Assembly: GCF_019670125.1 (NCBI RefSeq)
Contig: NZ_AP023033.1
Location: 3,931,501-3,995,500 of the forward strand
Length of the DNA stretch: 64,000 nucleotides
Source of the DNA: Agarivorans aestuarii
GTDB taxonomy: Bacteria; Pseudomonadota; Gammaproteobacteria; Enterobacterales; Celerinatantimonadaceae
Reading direction: 5' to 3'
Each line of letters opens with the position of its first letter. Positions within the stretch are counted from its first letter, which is position 1. A program made the position numbers and the translations under genes. A model generated the notes under the pieces. That model did not search any database and was not told where the DNA came from. It was given only the letters and a program-made list of their open reading frames with translations. This document shows positions 47,162-55,915 of this stretch, piece by piece.

Positions 47162-48192
47162 TTAGATTGCTCAATGTACCAAGGCATGGCGATAGCTAAG
47201 CCCTGACCAATAGTGAACTCTGGCGCATAACCCAACAATTGCTCAGCCTTACTAATGTCAGCGCGTGAGTGGCGTACATCACCAGCCCGAAAATCGCGAT
47301 ACTCTGGCTTGGCAGAGCGTACAACCCCGTACTTAGATAGGTTTTCACACAGTAAGTCATAGAGCTGAGTTAAGCTGGTTTGGTCATTCAGGGCTACATT
47401 GAATACTTCGCTGCTTTCTAAACCGGCAGTTGCAGCTAAAATATTCATTTGCACGACATTGTCAATAAAGCAAAAATCTCTGCTGGTTTCGCCATCGCCG
47501 TTAATAAATACCGGCTCTTCATCAATCAGTGCTGCGGTCCACTTAGGAATAACCGCCGCATATGCGCCATTAGGATCTTGGCGTGGGCCAAATACATTAA
47601 AGTAGCGTAAGCCGATAGATGGGAAGTTATAAGTACGTTGAAATACCGAACTGTATAGCTCGTTAACATACTTGGTCACAGCATAAGGCGATAACGGATT
47701 GCCAATTTTATCTTCTACTTTAGGTAAATCTGGGTGATCGCCATAGGTTGAACTAGACGCAGCATAAACAAAGGCAGATACCTGTTGCTCTTTAGCAGCC
47801 TGCAACATATTCAAGTAACCAGAAATGTTTACTTCATTGGTGGTAATAGGGTCATTTATCGAGCGAGGCACCGAGCCAAGGGCAGCTTGGTGCAACACAA
47901 AATCAGCACCAGATAAAAACTCCTGACAAGTTGCTTGGTCTCGAATGTCGCCTTCTACAAAGCGAAATTGCTGCCATTGCTGCTCACTTACCAAACCTTT
48001 TACTTCGTCTAAATTATGCTGGTGTCCGGTGGCAAAGTTATCGAGGCCAACTACTTTCTGGTTTAACTTCAGTAAGGCCTCTAATAAGTTAGAGCCAATA
48101 AAACCAGCAACACCGGTAATTGCCCAAACTTTAGGTTCGGCTTTAAGTTGCTCACAAACTTGTTGAAAACGCTGCACGATATCAGTCCCCAT
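47152..48192 (-). CDS. UDP-N-acetylhexosamine C4 epimerase (TviC/WbpP-like)
   Basis: The 346-residue short-chain dehydrogenase/reductase has the Rossmann motif [10 protein letters not shown], catalytic SSSTYG with YAVTK (Tyr-x3-Lys), and the [15 protein letters not shown] substrate loop. It resembles TviC/WbpP, which epimerise UDP-GlcNAc(A) to UDP-GalNAc(A). With the adjacent TviB-like dehydrogenase it should provide UDP-GalNAcA, a uronic acid for the EPS. Its start codon shares a base with the end of the dehydrogenase gene, so the two are coupled. Confidence 0.9.
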   Translation of the reverse strand: MGTDIVQRFQQVCEQLKAEPKVWAITGVAGFIGSNLLEALLKLNQKVVGLDNFATGHQHNLDEVKGLVSEQQWQQFRFVEGDIRDQATCQEFLSGADFVLHQAALGSVPRSINDPITTNEVNISGYLNMLQAAKEQQVSAFVYAASSSTYGDHPDLPKVEDKIGNPLSPYAVTKYVNELYSSVFQRTYNFPSIGLRYFNVFGPRQDPNGAYAAVIPKWTAALIDEEPVFINGDGETSRDFCFIDNVVQMNILAATAGLESSEVFNVALNDQTSLTQLYDLLCENLSKYGVVRSAKPEYRDFRAGDVRHSRADISKAEQLLGYAPEFTIGQGLAIAMPWYIEQSKAN

Positions 48193-49460
48193 TACAAACG
48201 AAGATCGCTAGCGCCAACCGGCAATAGATATTTAAGGTCGTAAAGTACGTGGTCTGTTTTACCAAAGGCACGTATTTGTTCTACTGACATATCTTTAAAC
48301 TGCTGGTGAGCAACGGCTAAAATGATTGCGTCGTAATTACCGGCCTGTGGGCTTTCTACTAAATCAATACCGTACTCTTCATGACATTCTTCTTTGTCTG
48401 CCCAGGGGTCGTAAGTGTCTACTTGAACACCGTAATCAGCAAACTCATGAACAATATCGATAACTTTGGTATTTCGGATATCAGGGCAGTTTTCTTTAAA
48501 GGTTAAACCTAAAATCAAAATCTTACTTTCAACAACCGAGATATTGCGTTTCACCATTGACTTTATACACTGTGAAACAACATAACGACCCATGTTGTCG
48601 TTAATTCTTCGGCCTGCAAGAATTACTTCTGGGCGGTAACCAATAGACTCAGCTTTATGAGTTAAGTAATAAGGGTCTACACCAATACAGTGACCACCTA
48701 CTAAGCCTGGACGGAATGGCAAAAAGTTCCACTTAGTACCAGCAGCTTCTAATACGGCTTCAGTATCAATATCTAGGCGATTAAAGATAAGCGCTAATTC
48801 ATTGATAAGCGCGATATTTACATCACGCTGAGTGTTCTCAATCACCTTAGCCGCTTCGGCCACTTTAATGCTGCTAGCTTTGTGAGTACCCACCACCACA
48901 ATTTCAGCATAAAGATCATCAACGATAGTGGCGATTTCAGGGGTTGAGCCAGAAGTGATTTTTTTAATCGTAGAAACGCGGTGAGTCTTGTCACCTGGAT
49001 TGATACGTTCAGGGCTGTAACCAACGTAAAAATCACTATTAAAGGTAAGCCCTGAGTTCTTTTCTAAAACAGGAACACATTGCTCTTCAGTAGCACCTGG
49101 ATACACTGTTGATTCGTAAATAACGATGTCATTAGGTTTAAGTACTTTGGCAACTGTTTCGCTAGCGCGTACCAAAGGTGTTAGATCAGGCTGTTTATGC
49201 TCAGTAATTGGAGTAGGAACAGTCACAATGAACACGTTACATTTTGCTAAGTCTTCAATGTTACAGCTGTAAGACATATTGCCAGCAACATCTTGTAGCT
49301 CTTGCTTGCTAACCTCTTGGGTAAGGTCTTCACCTTGTTGAAGCTCGGTCACTCGTCCTTGATTAATATCAAAACCAACCACACTGCGTTTTTTTGCAAA
49401 CTCTACAGCCAACGGCAGTCCAACATAACCTAAACCAATTACGGCAATACTCACGTCCAT
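48192..49460 (-). CDS. tviB: UDP-N-acetylhexosamine 6-dehydrogenase (TviB/WbpO-like)
   Basis: The 422-residue NAD-dependent nucleotide-sugar dehydrogenase opens with the Rossmann motif [20 protein letters not shown]. It has the catalytic Cys in the [15 protein letters not shown] motif and the family [11 protein letters not shown] and [12 protein letters not shown] strings. It oxidises C6 of UDP-GlcNAc or UDP-GalNAc to the uronic acid. ATG at 49460 is preferred over 49472 because GGAT lies seven bases upstream. It is the first gene of the minus-strand EPS block and is divergent from prsT. Confidence 0.92.
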   Translation of the reverse strand: MDVSIAVIGLGYVGLPLAVEFAKKRSVVGFDINQGRVTELQQGEDLTQEVSKQELQDVAGNMSYSCNIEDLAKCNVFIVTVPTPITEHKQPDLTPLVRASETVAKVLKPNDIVIYESTVYPGATEEQCVPVLEKNSGLTFNSDFYVGYSPERINPGDKTHRVSTIKKITSGSTPEIATIVDDLYAEIVVVGTHKASSIKVAEAAKVIENTQRDVNIALINELALIFNRLDIDTEAVLEAAGTKWNFLPFRPGLVGGHCIGVDPYYLTHKAESIGYRPEVILAGRRINDNMGRYVVSQCIKSMVKRNISVVESKILILGLTFKENCPDIRNTKVIDIVHEFADYGVQVDTYDPWADKEECHEEYGIDLVESPQAGNYDAIILAVAHQQFKDMSVEQIRAFGKTDHVLYDLKYLLPVGASDLRL

Positions 49461-49636
49461 GTATACATCCATTTAAATTTGAAAACAGTTTTCTAATGCT
49501 AATTAAACCGCATATTGGAACAGAAAGTAAGGGTCAAAATCCACATAAAAACAAAACACACTACAAAGTAAGACATAGCGGTAATTAAGCTGTATTATTT
49601 TAATGTGATTTATCAATCCAACAAACAGGGAATAAT

Positions 49637-52396
49637 ATGAGTAATCATAGGTTTGGAATGAAGAAAATTCTGGCAGTTAGTGCCTTAACCATCGCATTAA
49701 CTGCCTGCGGTGGGGACACCGCAGAACAGCATTTATCTAAGGCTACCGAGTACTTAGCAAAAAATGATCAGAACGCTGCAATCATCGAACTAAAAAATGC
49801 CATAAAAAAAGATGCTTCACTAGCACAGGCGCGCTTAAATCTAGGTGAAATTTACCTAGAACGTGGTAACTACCCGGCAGCAGAAAAAGAGCTACTAAGA
49901 GCCTTAGATTTAAACGCCGAAAAACAGCAACTCATTCCCCTATTAACTAGAACCTATTTAAATCAAAATGAGCCGGAAAAAATAGGCGATTTGATAACTC
50001 AAAATAGACCCTTTGAGGCAGAGTTAGAAACTGAATTACTCGCAATTCACGCCCTATCGCTATTTAGAAATGGTCAGTTTGATCCGGCTAAAACCACCTT
50101 AAATCAGGCCCAAGAACTTGGCTTTGAAGGTACCTACTCGCGCATGATGAAGGCCAGTATCTCTGCAGCGGATCAACAGTTTGGAGCAGCAAACGAAACA
50201 TTAGAACAGTTAAGCCAAGAAGTACCAGACAATACTGACGTATGGTTGTTGAAAGGTCACCTTGCGTCTATGTCTAATGACTCTGACGTCGCGGTTGAGT
50301 CATACAGCAAAGCGGTAGAGCTGGCCCCTGATGCAGCCCAGTTCACCTTGTATTTGGCACAGGCCCTAGTGAAAAACAAGCAATTTAGCGAAGCTGAAAA
50401 ATATTTAGACAATATTTTGAAAATTGCACCAAACCACATGCTGAGCAATCAGCTTAAAGCTTATGTACGTTTTCAAGATGAAGATTTTGAAAAGGCATTT
50501 TCGTTCTCAACTAAAGCTTTGCAAAGTGGTTCTCATAACACTGCTACCCAAATTGTTGCCGGTATTTCTGCCTACAAACTACAAAAGTACGAACAAGCTT
50601 TAACTCAACTAGAGCGAGTGATTACTAAAGATCCACAAAATGCCCTGGCACAACGTTTATACGTAACCACTCAATTTAGGATTGGCCAATTAGACAACGC
50701 CTTCAATCAGCTTAACCAAGCATCGGTTGCTGAGGGCCAAGACAGCGACTTCTTAAGCACAGTGAGCATGCAGCTCAACCGTTTAGGCCGCACCGAAGAA
50801 GCAGTACAAATTGCCGAAAAAGCCGCAAGTTCAGGAGGCTTATCAGAAAAGGCCAAACTTGGTTTACTTAAGCTTAAACAAAATGATTTAGATGGAATTG
50901 GCATACTCGAAGAGGTGCTAGCCGAAGACCCGAATCACGCTCAAGCATTTTTAGGTTTACAAACCCATTACTTCCGCCAAGGAAAAGCTGAAGAAGTGCT
51001 AAAGTCTCTGAATAGTTGGATTGATGCTCACCCAGAGGATCAAAGTGTGAAACTATTTAAAGGTGCCATTCTAGAACAGCAAGAGCGCTACGACGAAGCA
51101 CTCGCGGCTTATCAATCAATATTAAAAGACCAACCTGATGACCTAGCAGCAAAACTATTTAGCTCATCGGTTTACGTGCAAAAAGGCGAAGTAGAAAAGG
51201 CCTATGAGATAACCTACGAGGTTAAAACTCAGCAGCCCGAAAACCTGCGTGTTTTTGAGTTTCTAATGAGCCACGCATCGCAGATAGATAAAACCCAAGA
51301 AGTAAAAACTCTTTTAGATAAACAAGCTGTTGAAGCGCCAGAGTCTTCGTTATTGAAAGAACAGTTAGGCCGATACTATCTATTTACCCGAGAATTTCCT
51401 AAAGCCATTGAATCTTTTGAGCAAATTGATGCTTTAACCCGCGAAGACAGAGTTTGGCAATTGATTGGCGATTTGTACCTAGAAACAGGAAACCAAGAGA
51501 AGGCTATTTTGAGTTACCAAGCTTGGCTAGAAAACTCTCCTCTCTCGCTACCGGCGTATGTTAAGAACATCAACATCTTAGAGTCTTCAGGTAAGCTAAA
51601 AGAAGCGGTAGCGCTAAGTAATAGGGCTGTAAAACTTTATAAAAATAACCAACGCCTATTGTTTGTTCATTCGGTATTGCAACTCAAGGCAGGCGACACA
51701 ACCGCTAGCCAAGATGCGCTAAACAGCCTCGATGCCAATCAAATGAATACACCTGCAGTTTTACAGCAGCAAGGTTACATTTATTTAGTTCAAGAAAACT
51801 GGCCTGCAGCAACGGATACTTTCAATAAACTATATGAAGCTTATCCAAGTACCCAAACAGCCAACCTGTTAATCAAATCATACAAAGAAGCAGATAAAAT
51901 CGAGCAAGCCGTTGCTTTCATTAGACAAGCTATCGATGTTCATGGCGAAGCGGCAAAACCTCTTCAACTGCAACTTGCAGAGCTGCAAATGAAAGCCAAC
52001 CCCCAACAAGCTATTGAAGAGTACCAAGCAATCATTCAAGACCAGCCAGATAACTTTGTTGCCTGGAACAACCTCGCCTGGGTTTACCACGACTTAAATG
52101 AGTTTGAAGTAGCCTTAACCTATGCGAATAAAGCCCATGAGTTAAAACCGGATATACCTCAGGTAAAAGACACTTACGGCTATATGTTACTTAAATCTGG
52201 GAAAATAGTAGAAGCAACTAAAGCGCTTGAGGATAGTTACAAACAAGATGCAAGCAATGAGGTAGGTTTACACTTAGTAGAAGCACTCATTGCAAACAAA
52301 CAAAGCAAGGAAGCTAAACAGCTACTCAGTGAAATAAAAAACCTTGAACCAGAGTTAGCCAATAAAAAAGCTGAACTAGAAGCTCAGCTAAATTAA
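49637..52396 (+). CDS. prsT: XrtA/PEP-CTERM system TPR-repeat lipoprotein PrsT
   Basis: PrsT (919 residues, TIGR02917 type) is a lipoprotein with a lipobox ending at LTACG (Cys24) and TPR units through most of the protein (e.g. LAQARLNLGEIYLERGNY, AWNNLAWVYHDLNEFEVALTYA). It is found only with exosortase A systems and may scaffold EPS or PEP-CTERM transport at the envelope. AGGGAATAAT precedes the ATG. It is divergent from tviB across 176 bp, where I find no sigma-54 promoter, and is convergent with the acyltransferase gene. Confidence 0.93.
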   Translation: MSNHRFGMKKILAVSALTIALTACGGDTAEQHLSKATEYLAKNDQNAAIIELKNAIKKDASLAQARLNLGEIYLERGNYPAAEKELLRALDLNAEKQQLIPLLTRTYLNQNEPEKIGDLITQNRPFEAELETELLAIHALSLFRNGQFDPAKTTLNQAQELGFEGTYSRMMKASISAADQQFGAANETLEQLSQEVPDNTDVWLLKGHLASMSNDSDVAVESYSKAVELAPDAAQFTLYLAQALVKNKQFSEAEKYLDNILKIAPNHMLSNQLKAYVRFQDEDFEKAFSFSTKALQSGSHNTATQIVAGISAYKLQKYEQALTQLERVITKDPQNALAQRLYVTTQFRIGQLDNAFNQLNQASVAEGQDSDFLSTVSMQLNRLGRTEEAVQIAEKAASSGGLSEKAKLGLLKLKQNDLDGIGILEEVLAEDPNHAQAFLGLQTHYFRQGKAEEVLKSLNSWIDAHPEDQSVKLFKGAILEQQERYDEALAAYQSILKDQPDDLAAKLFSSSVYVQKGEVEKAYEITYEVKTQQPENLRVFEFLMSHASQIDKTQEVKTLLDKQAVEAPESSLLKEQLGRYYLFTREFPKAIESFEQIDALTREDRVWQLIGDLYLETGNQEKAILSYQAWLENSPLSLPAYVKNINILESSGKLKEAVALSNRAVKLYKNNQRLLFVHSVLQLKAGDTTASQDALNSLDANQMNTPAVLQQQGYIYLVQENWPAATDTFNKLYEAYPSTQTANLLIKSYKEADKIEQAVAFIRQAIDVHGEAAKPLQLQLAELQMKANPQQAIEEYQAIIQDQPDNFVAWNNLAWVYHDLNEFEVALTYANKAHELKPDIPQVKDTYGYMLLKSGKIVEATKALEDSYKQDASNEVGLHLVEALIANKQSKEAKQLLSEIKNLEPELANKKAELEAQLN

Positions 52397-52417
52397 TCTA
52401 TATAGCCTAATAAAACC

Positions 52418-53374
52418 TTATAGGGGCAAGTATAAGCCCTTAGATTCACACCACTTATGGCTCTCTCGTAACGATATGTTCGGAGAGTCATTTTTGTAGA
52501 AGTCCGGTGAGTACATCTTTTTAATGTATTCATCGTTATCATCATTATTTCTCGCTGCCAAGCACCCCTTCTCCACTTCCTTGTCAATGTTATTCATTAA
52601 GGTTTGAAAGCCGACAGGTAAGGTACGAGTAAGCATTCCGGCACTAATATAGTAGGGAGCCCGTAAGCCATGGTAATCAATGGCCGGACCAAGTTGCTCA
52701 AACTTAATACCAAGAAAGCTCATACTTCTAGCTAAGCGAGGTTCCATCATCACAAATGCATGATGAGTTCCAGCTCTTACCGCTAAAGACGCAATAGACA
52801 AATACAAACCAATTGCTAAAAACGGAAAGCAACGAAGTTCTTCTTCAGAGTATGTTTGTTCATTGATCGCACCAGAGGCAGCGCCATCAAAGTTATCGGC
52901 TTTACGACGCCGGAACTGTGGACGAACCGCTAAACGCGATATTTCACATATTTCAGTTCGTTCAAATTGTGAAGGATGATATTTAGCACCTTCAATGGCA
53001 TTTGAACAAAATTTCTCGATGGGCAATAGCTCATCTTTAGTAGAGGGAGAGACTATTCGCACACAGCCTGCGTAATTGGTACTAGGTTTGTGCTCAATTA
53101 AACAAAAGCGTGAGTATTCATCAAACTCATCTTGCTCCATGCCATTTTCACGGACTGGCTCAAAATTGAGTTCTTCACAATATACGTCATGACGAATTCT
53201 AAACGCTTCTTCAACGGTATCGGTTTTATATGCCACCACCGGTCGAAGATACTCTGCAAAATGTTGAGCAATTAGCTTAGCTTCTCGCTTAACCAAAAGC
53301 GAAATGCCCCCTCTTACAACTGCCCCGATGTATGGAACACTTGCTAAGGTTTTCACGGTTTTGTTTCGGATCAT
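52418..53374 (-). CDS. PEP-CTERM/exosortase system-associated acyltransferase (TIGR03694 type)
   Basis: The 318-residue protein belongs to the exosortase-associated family related to autoinducer synthase and GNAT folds. It shows the LuxI-like block TVEEAFRIRHDVYCEELNFEP, then YAGCVRIVSPS and ICEISRLAVRPQFRRRK, matching the conserved core. It should transfer an acyl group from acyl-ACP or acyl-CoA to an amine, but the product is not known. It follows the first PEP-CTERM gene on the same strand, 156 bp away, and a terminator lies in that gap, so separate transcription is likely. Confidence 0.85.
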   Translation of the reverse strand: MIRNKTVKTLASVPYIGAVVRGGISLLVKREAKLIAQHFAEYLRPVVAYKTDTVEEAFRIRHDVYCEELNFEPVRENGMEQDEFDEYSRFCLIEHKPSTNYAGCVRIVSPSTKDELLPIEKFCSNAIEGAKYHPSQFERTEICEISRLAVRPQFRRRKADNFDGAASGAINEQTYSEEELRCFPFLAIGLYLSIASLAVRAGTHHAFVMMEPRLARSMSFLGIKFEQLGPAIDYHGLRAPYYISAGMLTRTLPVGFQTLMNNIDKEVEKGCLAARNNDDNDEYIKKMYSPDFYKNDSPNISLRESHKWCESKGLYLPL

Positions 53375-53457
53375 AAAGCGCTCTCAAAGCTTCAAACTTT
53401 CCAAATATTACATTTAGATTTTAGAAACAATTTAGAATTATAAAAGGTAGGCTGCAG

Positions 53458-53489
53458 AAAAAACAAAGCGCAGAACTAGGCTGCGCTTT
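53458..53489 (-). terminator. Rho-independent terminator of PEP-CTERM gene 1
   Basis: On the minus strand AAAGCGCAG pairs with CTGCGCTTT (9 bp, seven-base loop) and is followed by G then six T. It lies 41 bases after the stop codon of the gene at 53531. Confidence 0.85.
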
Positions 53490-53530
53490 GGATGTAAAAT
53501 GCTAAAACTTAGCGACTTTGCAATTAAGCA

Positions 53531-54445
53531 TTAAGCACGACGGCGAACAGCTGCCAAACCTAATAGACCTAACCCAAAGATAGCTAATGTTCCTGGCTCT
53601 GATACTTGTGCAGCAGAGATAGCAAAACCAGCTTTCAATTCGTTAGTTTTATCTTCTTCTGTAAGGAAACCAATACAAGTTGCGTTTGGTCCACAATCAA
53701 TATCACCTAATACTTCTAAGCCTTGTAGACGAGTAGTTAAGGTGTATACATAGTCATCGTAACCAGGAATTGGCAGTACGAAGCTGTTTTGTAGGTAAAT
53801 ATCATTGCCTACTTCAGTGTAGGAAACGTCTGGACCTAACACGATAGTGAACAGATCAGCACACCCTTCTTCATTAATACCTTGGGCACCTACTTCTTCA
53901 GCCGGTGCATATTTACAAATATTGTCAGCTGGAGTGTTAAATGTTTCTTCAAAAATAACTCCGAACTGAAGCACTGGTGCTGGAGCTAATGGGAACACAA
54001 CTGGTGCTGTAGGCGCAAGGAACAAACCATCAAACAAGGTAGCAGCAACTAGAGTATCGCCGGTTACACCCCAGTTTTCGTGCACAAGGCCAGTACCTTC
54101 TGAAAAGGCCAATGCGCCAACACCATCTACAACACTAGTTGTAACAGAGCCTGCTTTAGCATCTTCAATATTTAAAGCACTTTTCTTTTCATCGGGATTT
54201 TCAGCTTTGTATGGGTTGCCCCAAGCAAGAGACTTAGGAAGCTCGCCACCGAATAAAGGATCGAAATCATCTAAAGTTTCACCCGAAGCATCAATGCCCG
54301 TTGGGTCAATCGAGTTAGGGTCTGAAGTCCACTGATCAAAACCAGCATCGTTTAAGTAATCCCAATCAGTGATAAGATCAGCGTTAGCAGAGATACTTGC
54401 AAAACCTAAGCTAGCCGCCAAGCATGTAAGTTTTAGTTTATTCAT
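53531..54445 (-). CDS. PEP-CTERM sorting-domain protein 1
   Basis: The 304-residue exported protein has a Sec signal peptide (MNKLKLTCLAASLGFASISA) and a C-terminal PEP-CTERM tag at about residues 279-304 (VSEPG, then GLGLLGLAAVRRRA), the recognition signal for exosortase. The mature part is acidic, and four Cys after the signal could form disulfides. It resembles THxN-family PEP-CTERM proteins, though the Thr is Val here (GLVHENWG). ATG at 54445 is chosen, as in the neighbouring paralogue. A near-perfect sigma-54 promoter lies 49 bases upstream. Confidence 0.92.
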   Translation of the reverse strand: MNKLKLTCLAASLGFASISANADLITDWDYLNDAGFDQWTSDPNSIDPTGIDASGETLDDFDPLFGGELPKSLAWGNPYKAENPDEKKSALNIEDAKAGSVTTSVVDGVGALAFSEGTGLVHENWGVTGDTLVAATLFDGLFLAPTAPVVFPLAPAPVLQFGVIFEETFNTPADNICKYAPAEEVGAQGINEEGCADLFTIVLGPDVSYTEVGNDIYLQNSFVLPIPGYDDYVYTLTTRLQGLEVLGDIDCGPNATCIGFLTEEDKTNELKAGFAISAAQVSEPGTLAIFGLGLLGLAAVRRRA

Positions 54446-54493
54446 GTCACCCATCCATTTGGTCAGTACGATTCGAAACACAGTTTAAACATA

Positions 54494-54508
54494 GCAAGCT
54501 AGGTGCCA
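54494..54508 (-). promoter_or_regulatory. Sigma-54 promoter of PEP-CTERM gene 1
   Basis: Minus strand TGGCACCTAGCTTGC matches TGGCACN5TTGC exactly, with GG and GC 12 bp apart. A start about 12 bases downstream (near 54482) gives a leader of about 37 bases. Confidence 0.9.
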
Positions 54509-54569
54509 ACTTTAAAAAGTATTAAAAAGCAACAGCTTAAAAAACAATCAACTCATGTGTGTAAATAGA

Positions 54570-54587
54570 ATGTAAAAATATCCGACA
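54570..54587 (-). promoter_or_regulatory. Candidate PrsR enhancer site of PEP-CTERM gene 1
   Basis: Plus strand ATGTAAAAATATCCGACA. It matches 14 of 18 bases with the element before gene 2 and stands at the same 63-bp distance from the -24 GG. The TGT...ACA ends form a partial dyad. Confidence 0.6.
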
Positions 54588-54786
54588 CCAAAAACGACAA
54601 AATCAACCAAACTAAATGATCCTTAGTATTTACTCTCTAACGGCTATTCTGTAAATAACTAGGTCCCTTAAAATGAGCCTATCCATATACACACTAGCCA
54701 ATAGTAATAAATATCGCTGGAGCTAAGACATTATTAGTAGAAAGGTTTATTCAAGAGTTGATCTTTAAGAAAAGTTTTTAGAAAGA

Positions 54787-54795
54787 GGGGGGGGG
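54787..54795. repeat. G9 homopolymer next to the gene 2 hairpin
   Basis: Nine consecutive G on the plus strand, two bases from the terminator-like hairpin. It is noncoding. Confidence 0.9.
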
Positions 54796-54797
54796 AA

Positions 54798-54829
54798 TAA
54801 TTACTGCTGCTTGCATGCAGCAGTAATTA
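54798..54829 (-). terminator. 13-bp hairpin after PEP-CTERM gene 2
   Basis: TAATTACTGCTGC pairs perfectly with GCAGCAGTAATTA across a six-base loop, 15 bases after the stop codon. On the minus strand it is followed by TTCCCCCCCCC rather than a T run, so termination strength is uncertain. Confidence 0.65.
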
Positions 54830-54844
54830 AGGTAGCTAAGTAGA

Positions 54845-55759
54845 TTACGAACGGCGACGAACCGAAGCCAAACCTAACAAGCCTAGGCCGAAGATGGCCA
54901 ACGTAGCCGGCTCTGTTACTTCAGCAGCAGAAATAGCAAAGGCAGCTTTTAATTCGTTCTTCTGGTTTTCTTCTGTTAAGAAACCAATACATGTAGCGTT
55001 TGGACCACAGTCTAGGTTATCTAATAGAGTCAAACCCTGCAAACGTGTAGTTAAGGTATACACATAATCATCGAAACCCGGAATAGGTAATATGAAACTA
55101 TTTTGAAGATAGATATCATCGCCTACTTCAGTATAAGTAACATCGGGGCCTAACACGATAGTGAACAAGTCAGAACAACCTTCTTGGTTAATGCCTGGAT
55201 CACCAACTAATTGAGTAGGTTCGTACTTACAAACATTGTTAGCTGGAGTGTTAAATGTTTCTTCAAAAATAACACCGAACTGAAGTACAGGCGCTGGAGC
55301 TAATGGAAATGCAACAGGCGCTGTAGGCGCGAGGAATAAACCATCAAACAAAGTAGCAGCAACTAGTGTATCACCGGTTACACCCCAGTTTTCGTGAGTA
55401 AGGCCAGTACCTTCAGCAAAGGCCAATGCGCCAACACCATCTACAACACTAGTAGTAACCGTGCCTGATTTTGAATCTTCAATGGTCAGAGCACTTTTCT
55501 TACGATCTGGATTTACAGCAGCATACGGGCTACCCCAAGCAAGAGACTTAGGAAGCTCACCACCAAAAAGTGGGTCAAAATCATCAAGGGTTTCACCAGT
55601 TGCATCAATCCCCGTTGGGTCAATCGAGCCAGCATCAGAAGTCCACTGATCAAAACCAGCTTCGTTTAAGTAATCCCATTCAGTGATTAGTACAGCGTTA
55701 GCAGAAATACTTGCAAACCCTAGGCTTGCGGCCAAGCAAGTAAGTTTCAATTTGTTCAT
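54845..55759 (-). CDS. PEP-CTERM sorting-domain protein 2 (THxN family)
   Basis: The product has exactly the length of its downstream neighbour (304 residues) and is collinear with it, about four in five residues being the same by eye. It has the same signal peptide and the C-terminal VTEPA plus GLGLLGLASVRRRS tag. It contains the THxN string (GLTHENWG). The clustered Cys pattern is conserved. ATG at 55759 keeps the same leader context (GGATGGGTGAC) as gene 1. The pair arose by tandem duplication and has its own matching promoter. Confidence 0.93.
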   Translation of the reverse strand: MNKLKLTCLAASLGFASISANAVLITEWDYLNEAGFDQWTSDAGSIDPTGIDATGETLDDFDPLFGGELPKSLAWGSPYAAVNPDRKKSALTIEDSKSGTVTTSVVDGVGALAFAEGTGLTHENWGVTGDTLVAATLFDGLFLAPTAPVAFPLAPAPVLQFGVIFEETFNTPANNVCKYEPTQLVGDPGINQEGCSDLFTIVLGPDVTYTEVGDDIYLQNSFILPIPGFDDYVYTLTTRLQGLTLLDNLDCGPNATCIGFLTEENQKNELKAAFAISAAEVTEPATLAIFGLGLLGLASVRRRS

Positions 55760-55810
55760 GTCACCCATCCAATTTGGTAATAGCGTTTAGATATAAAGAA
55801 TCACTACAAA

Positions 55811-55825
55811 GCAAAATTAGGGCCA
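55811..55825 (-). promoter_or_regulatory. Sigma-54 promoter of PEP-CTERM gene 2
   Basis: Minus strand TGGCCCTAATTTTGC keeps GG, GC and TTGC with exact 12-bp spacing and differs from the consensus at one position. It lies 52 bases before the start codon at 55759. Confidence 0.87.
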
Positions 55826-55886
55826 AGATAAAAAAACATACAAAAACAACAACTTACCGATCAACCTTAAGAGTAGCAGTTATGAG

Positions 55887-55904
55887 ATGTAAAACTTACT
55901 GACA
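55887..55904 (-). promoter_or_regulatory. Candidate PrsR enhancer site of PEP-CTERM gene 2
   Basis: Plus strand ATGTAAAACTTACTGACA, 63 bp from the -24 GG, the same offset as in gene 1. It lies between the ThiF-like gene and the promoter. Confidence 0.6.
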
Positions 55905-55915
55905 TAAAAATGCGC

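Larger units (their letters stand above)
54446..54844. other. 400-bp intergenic region between the two PEP-CTERM genes
   Basis: It holds the sigma-54 promoter (54494-54508) and PrsR-like element (54570-54587) of gene 1 at one end, and the hairpin plus G9 tract of gene 2 at the other. In between the sequence is A+T-rich and I see no open frame with a plausible ribosome-binding site. Confidence 0.6.

Noticed and set aside
49561-49636. RfaH ops-like element (GCGGTAATT) before prsT
   Set aside because: It matches only part of the GGCGGTAG core and no JUMPstart context is present.
53389-53403. TGG-N10-GC match before the exosortase-associated acyltransferase gene
   Set aside because: GG and GC are spaced correctly but all other consensus bases are missing, and a start there would leave almost no leader before the ATG at 53374.
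54787-54795. G9 tract as a second phase-variation switch
   Set aside because: It lies in noncoding DNA after a terminator-like hairpin, so slippage there would not change a reading frame; it is listed only as a repeat.
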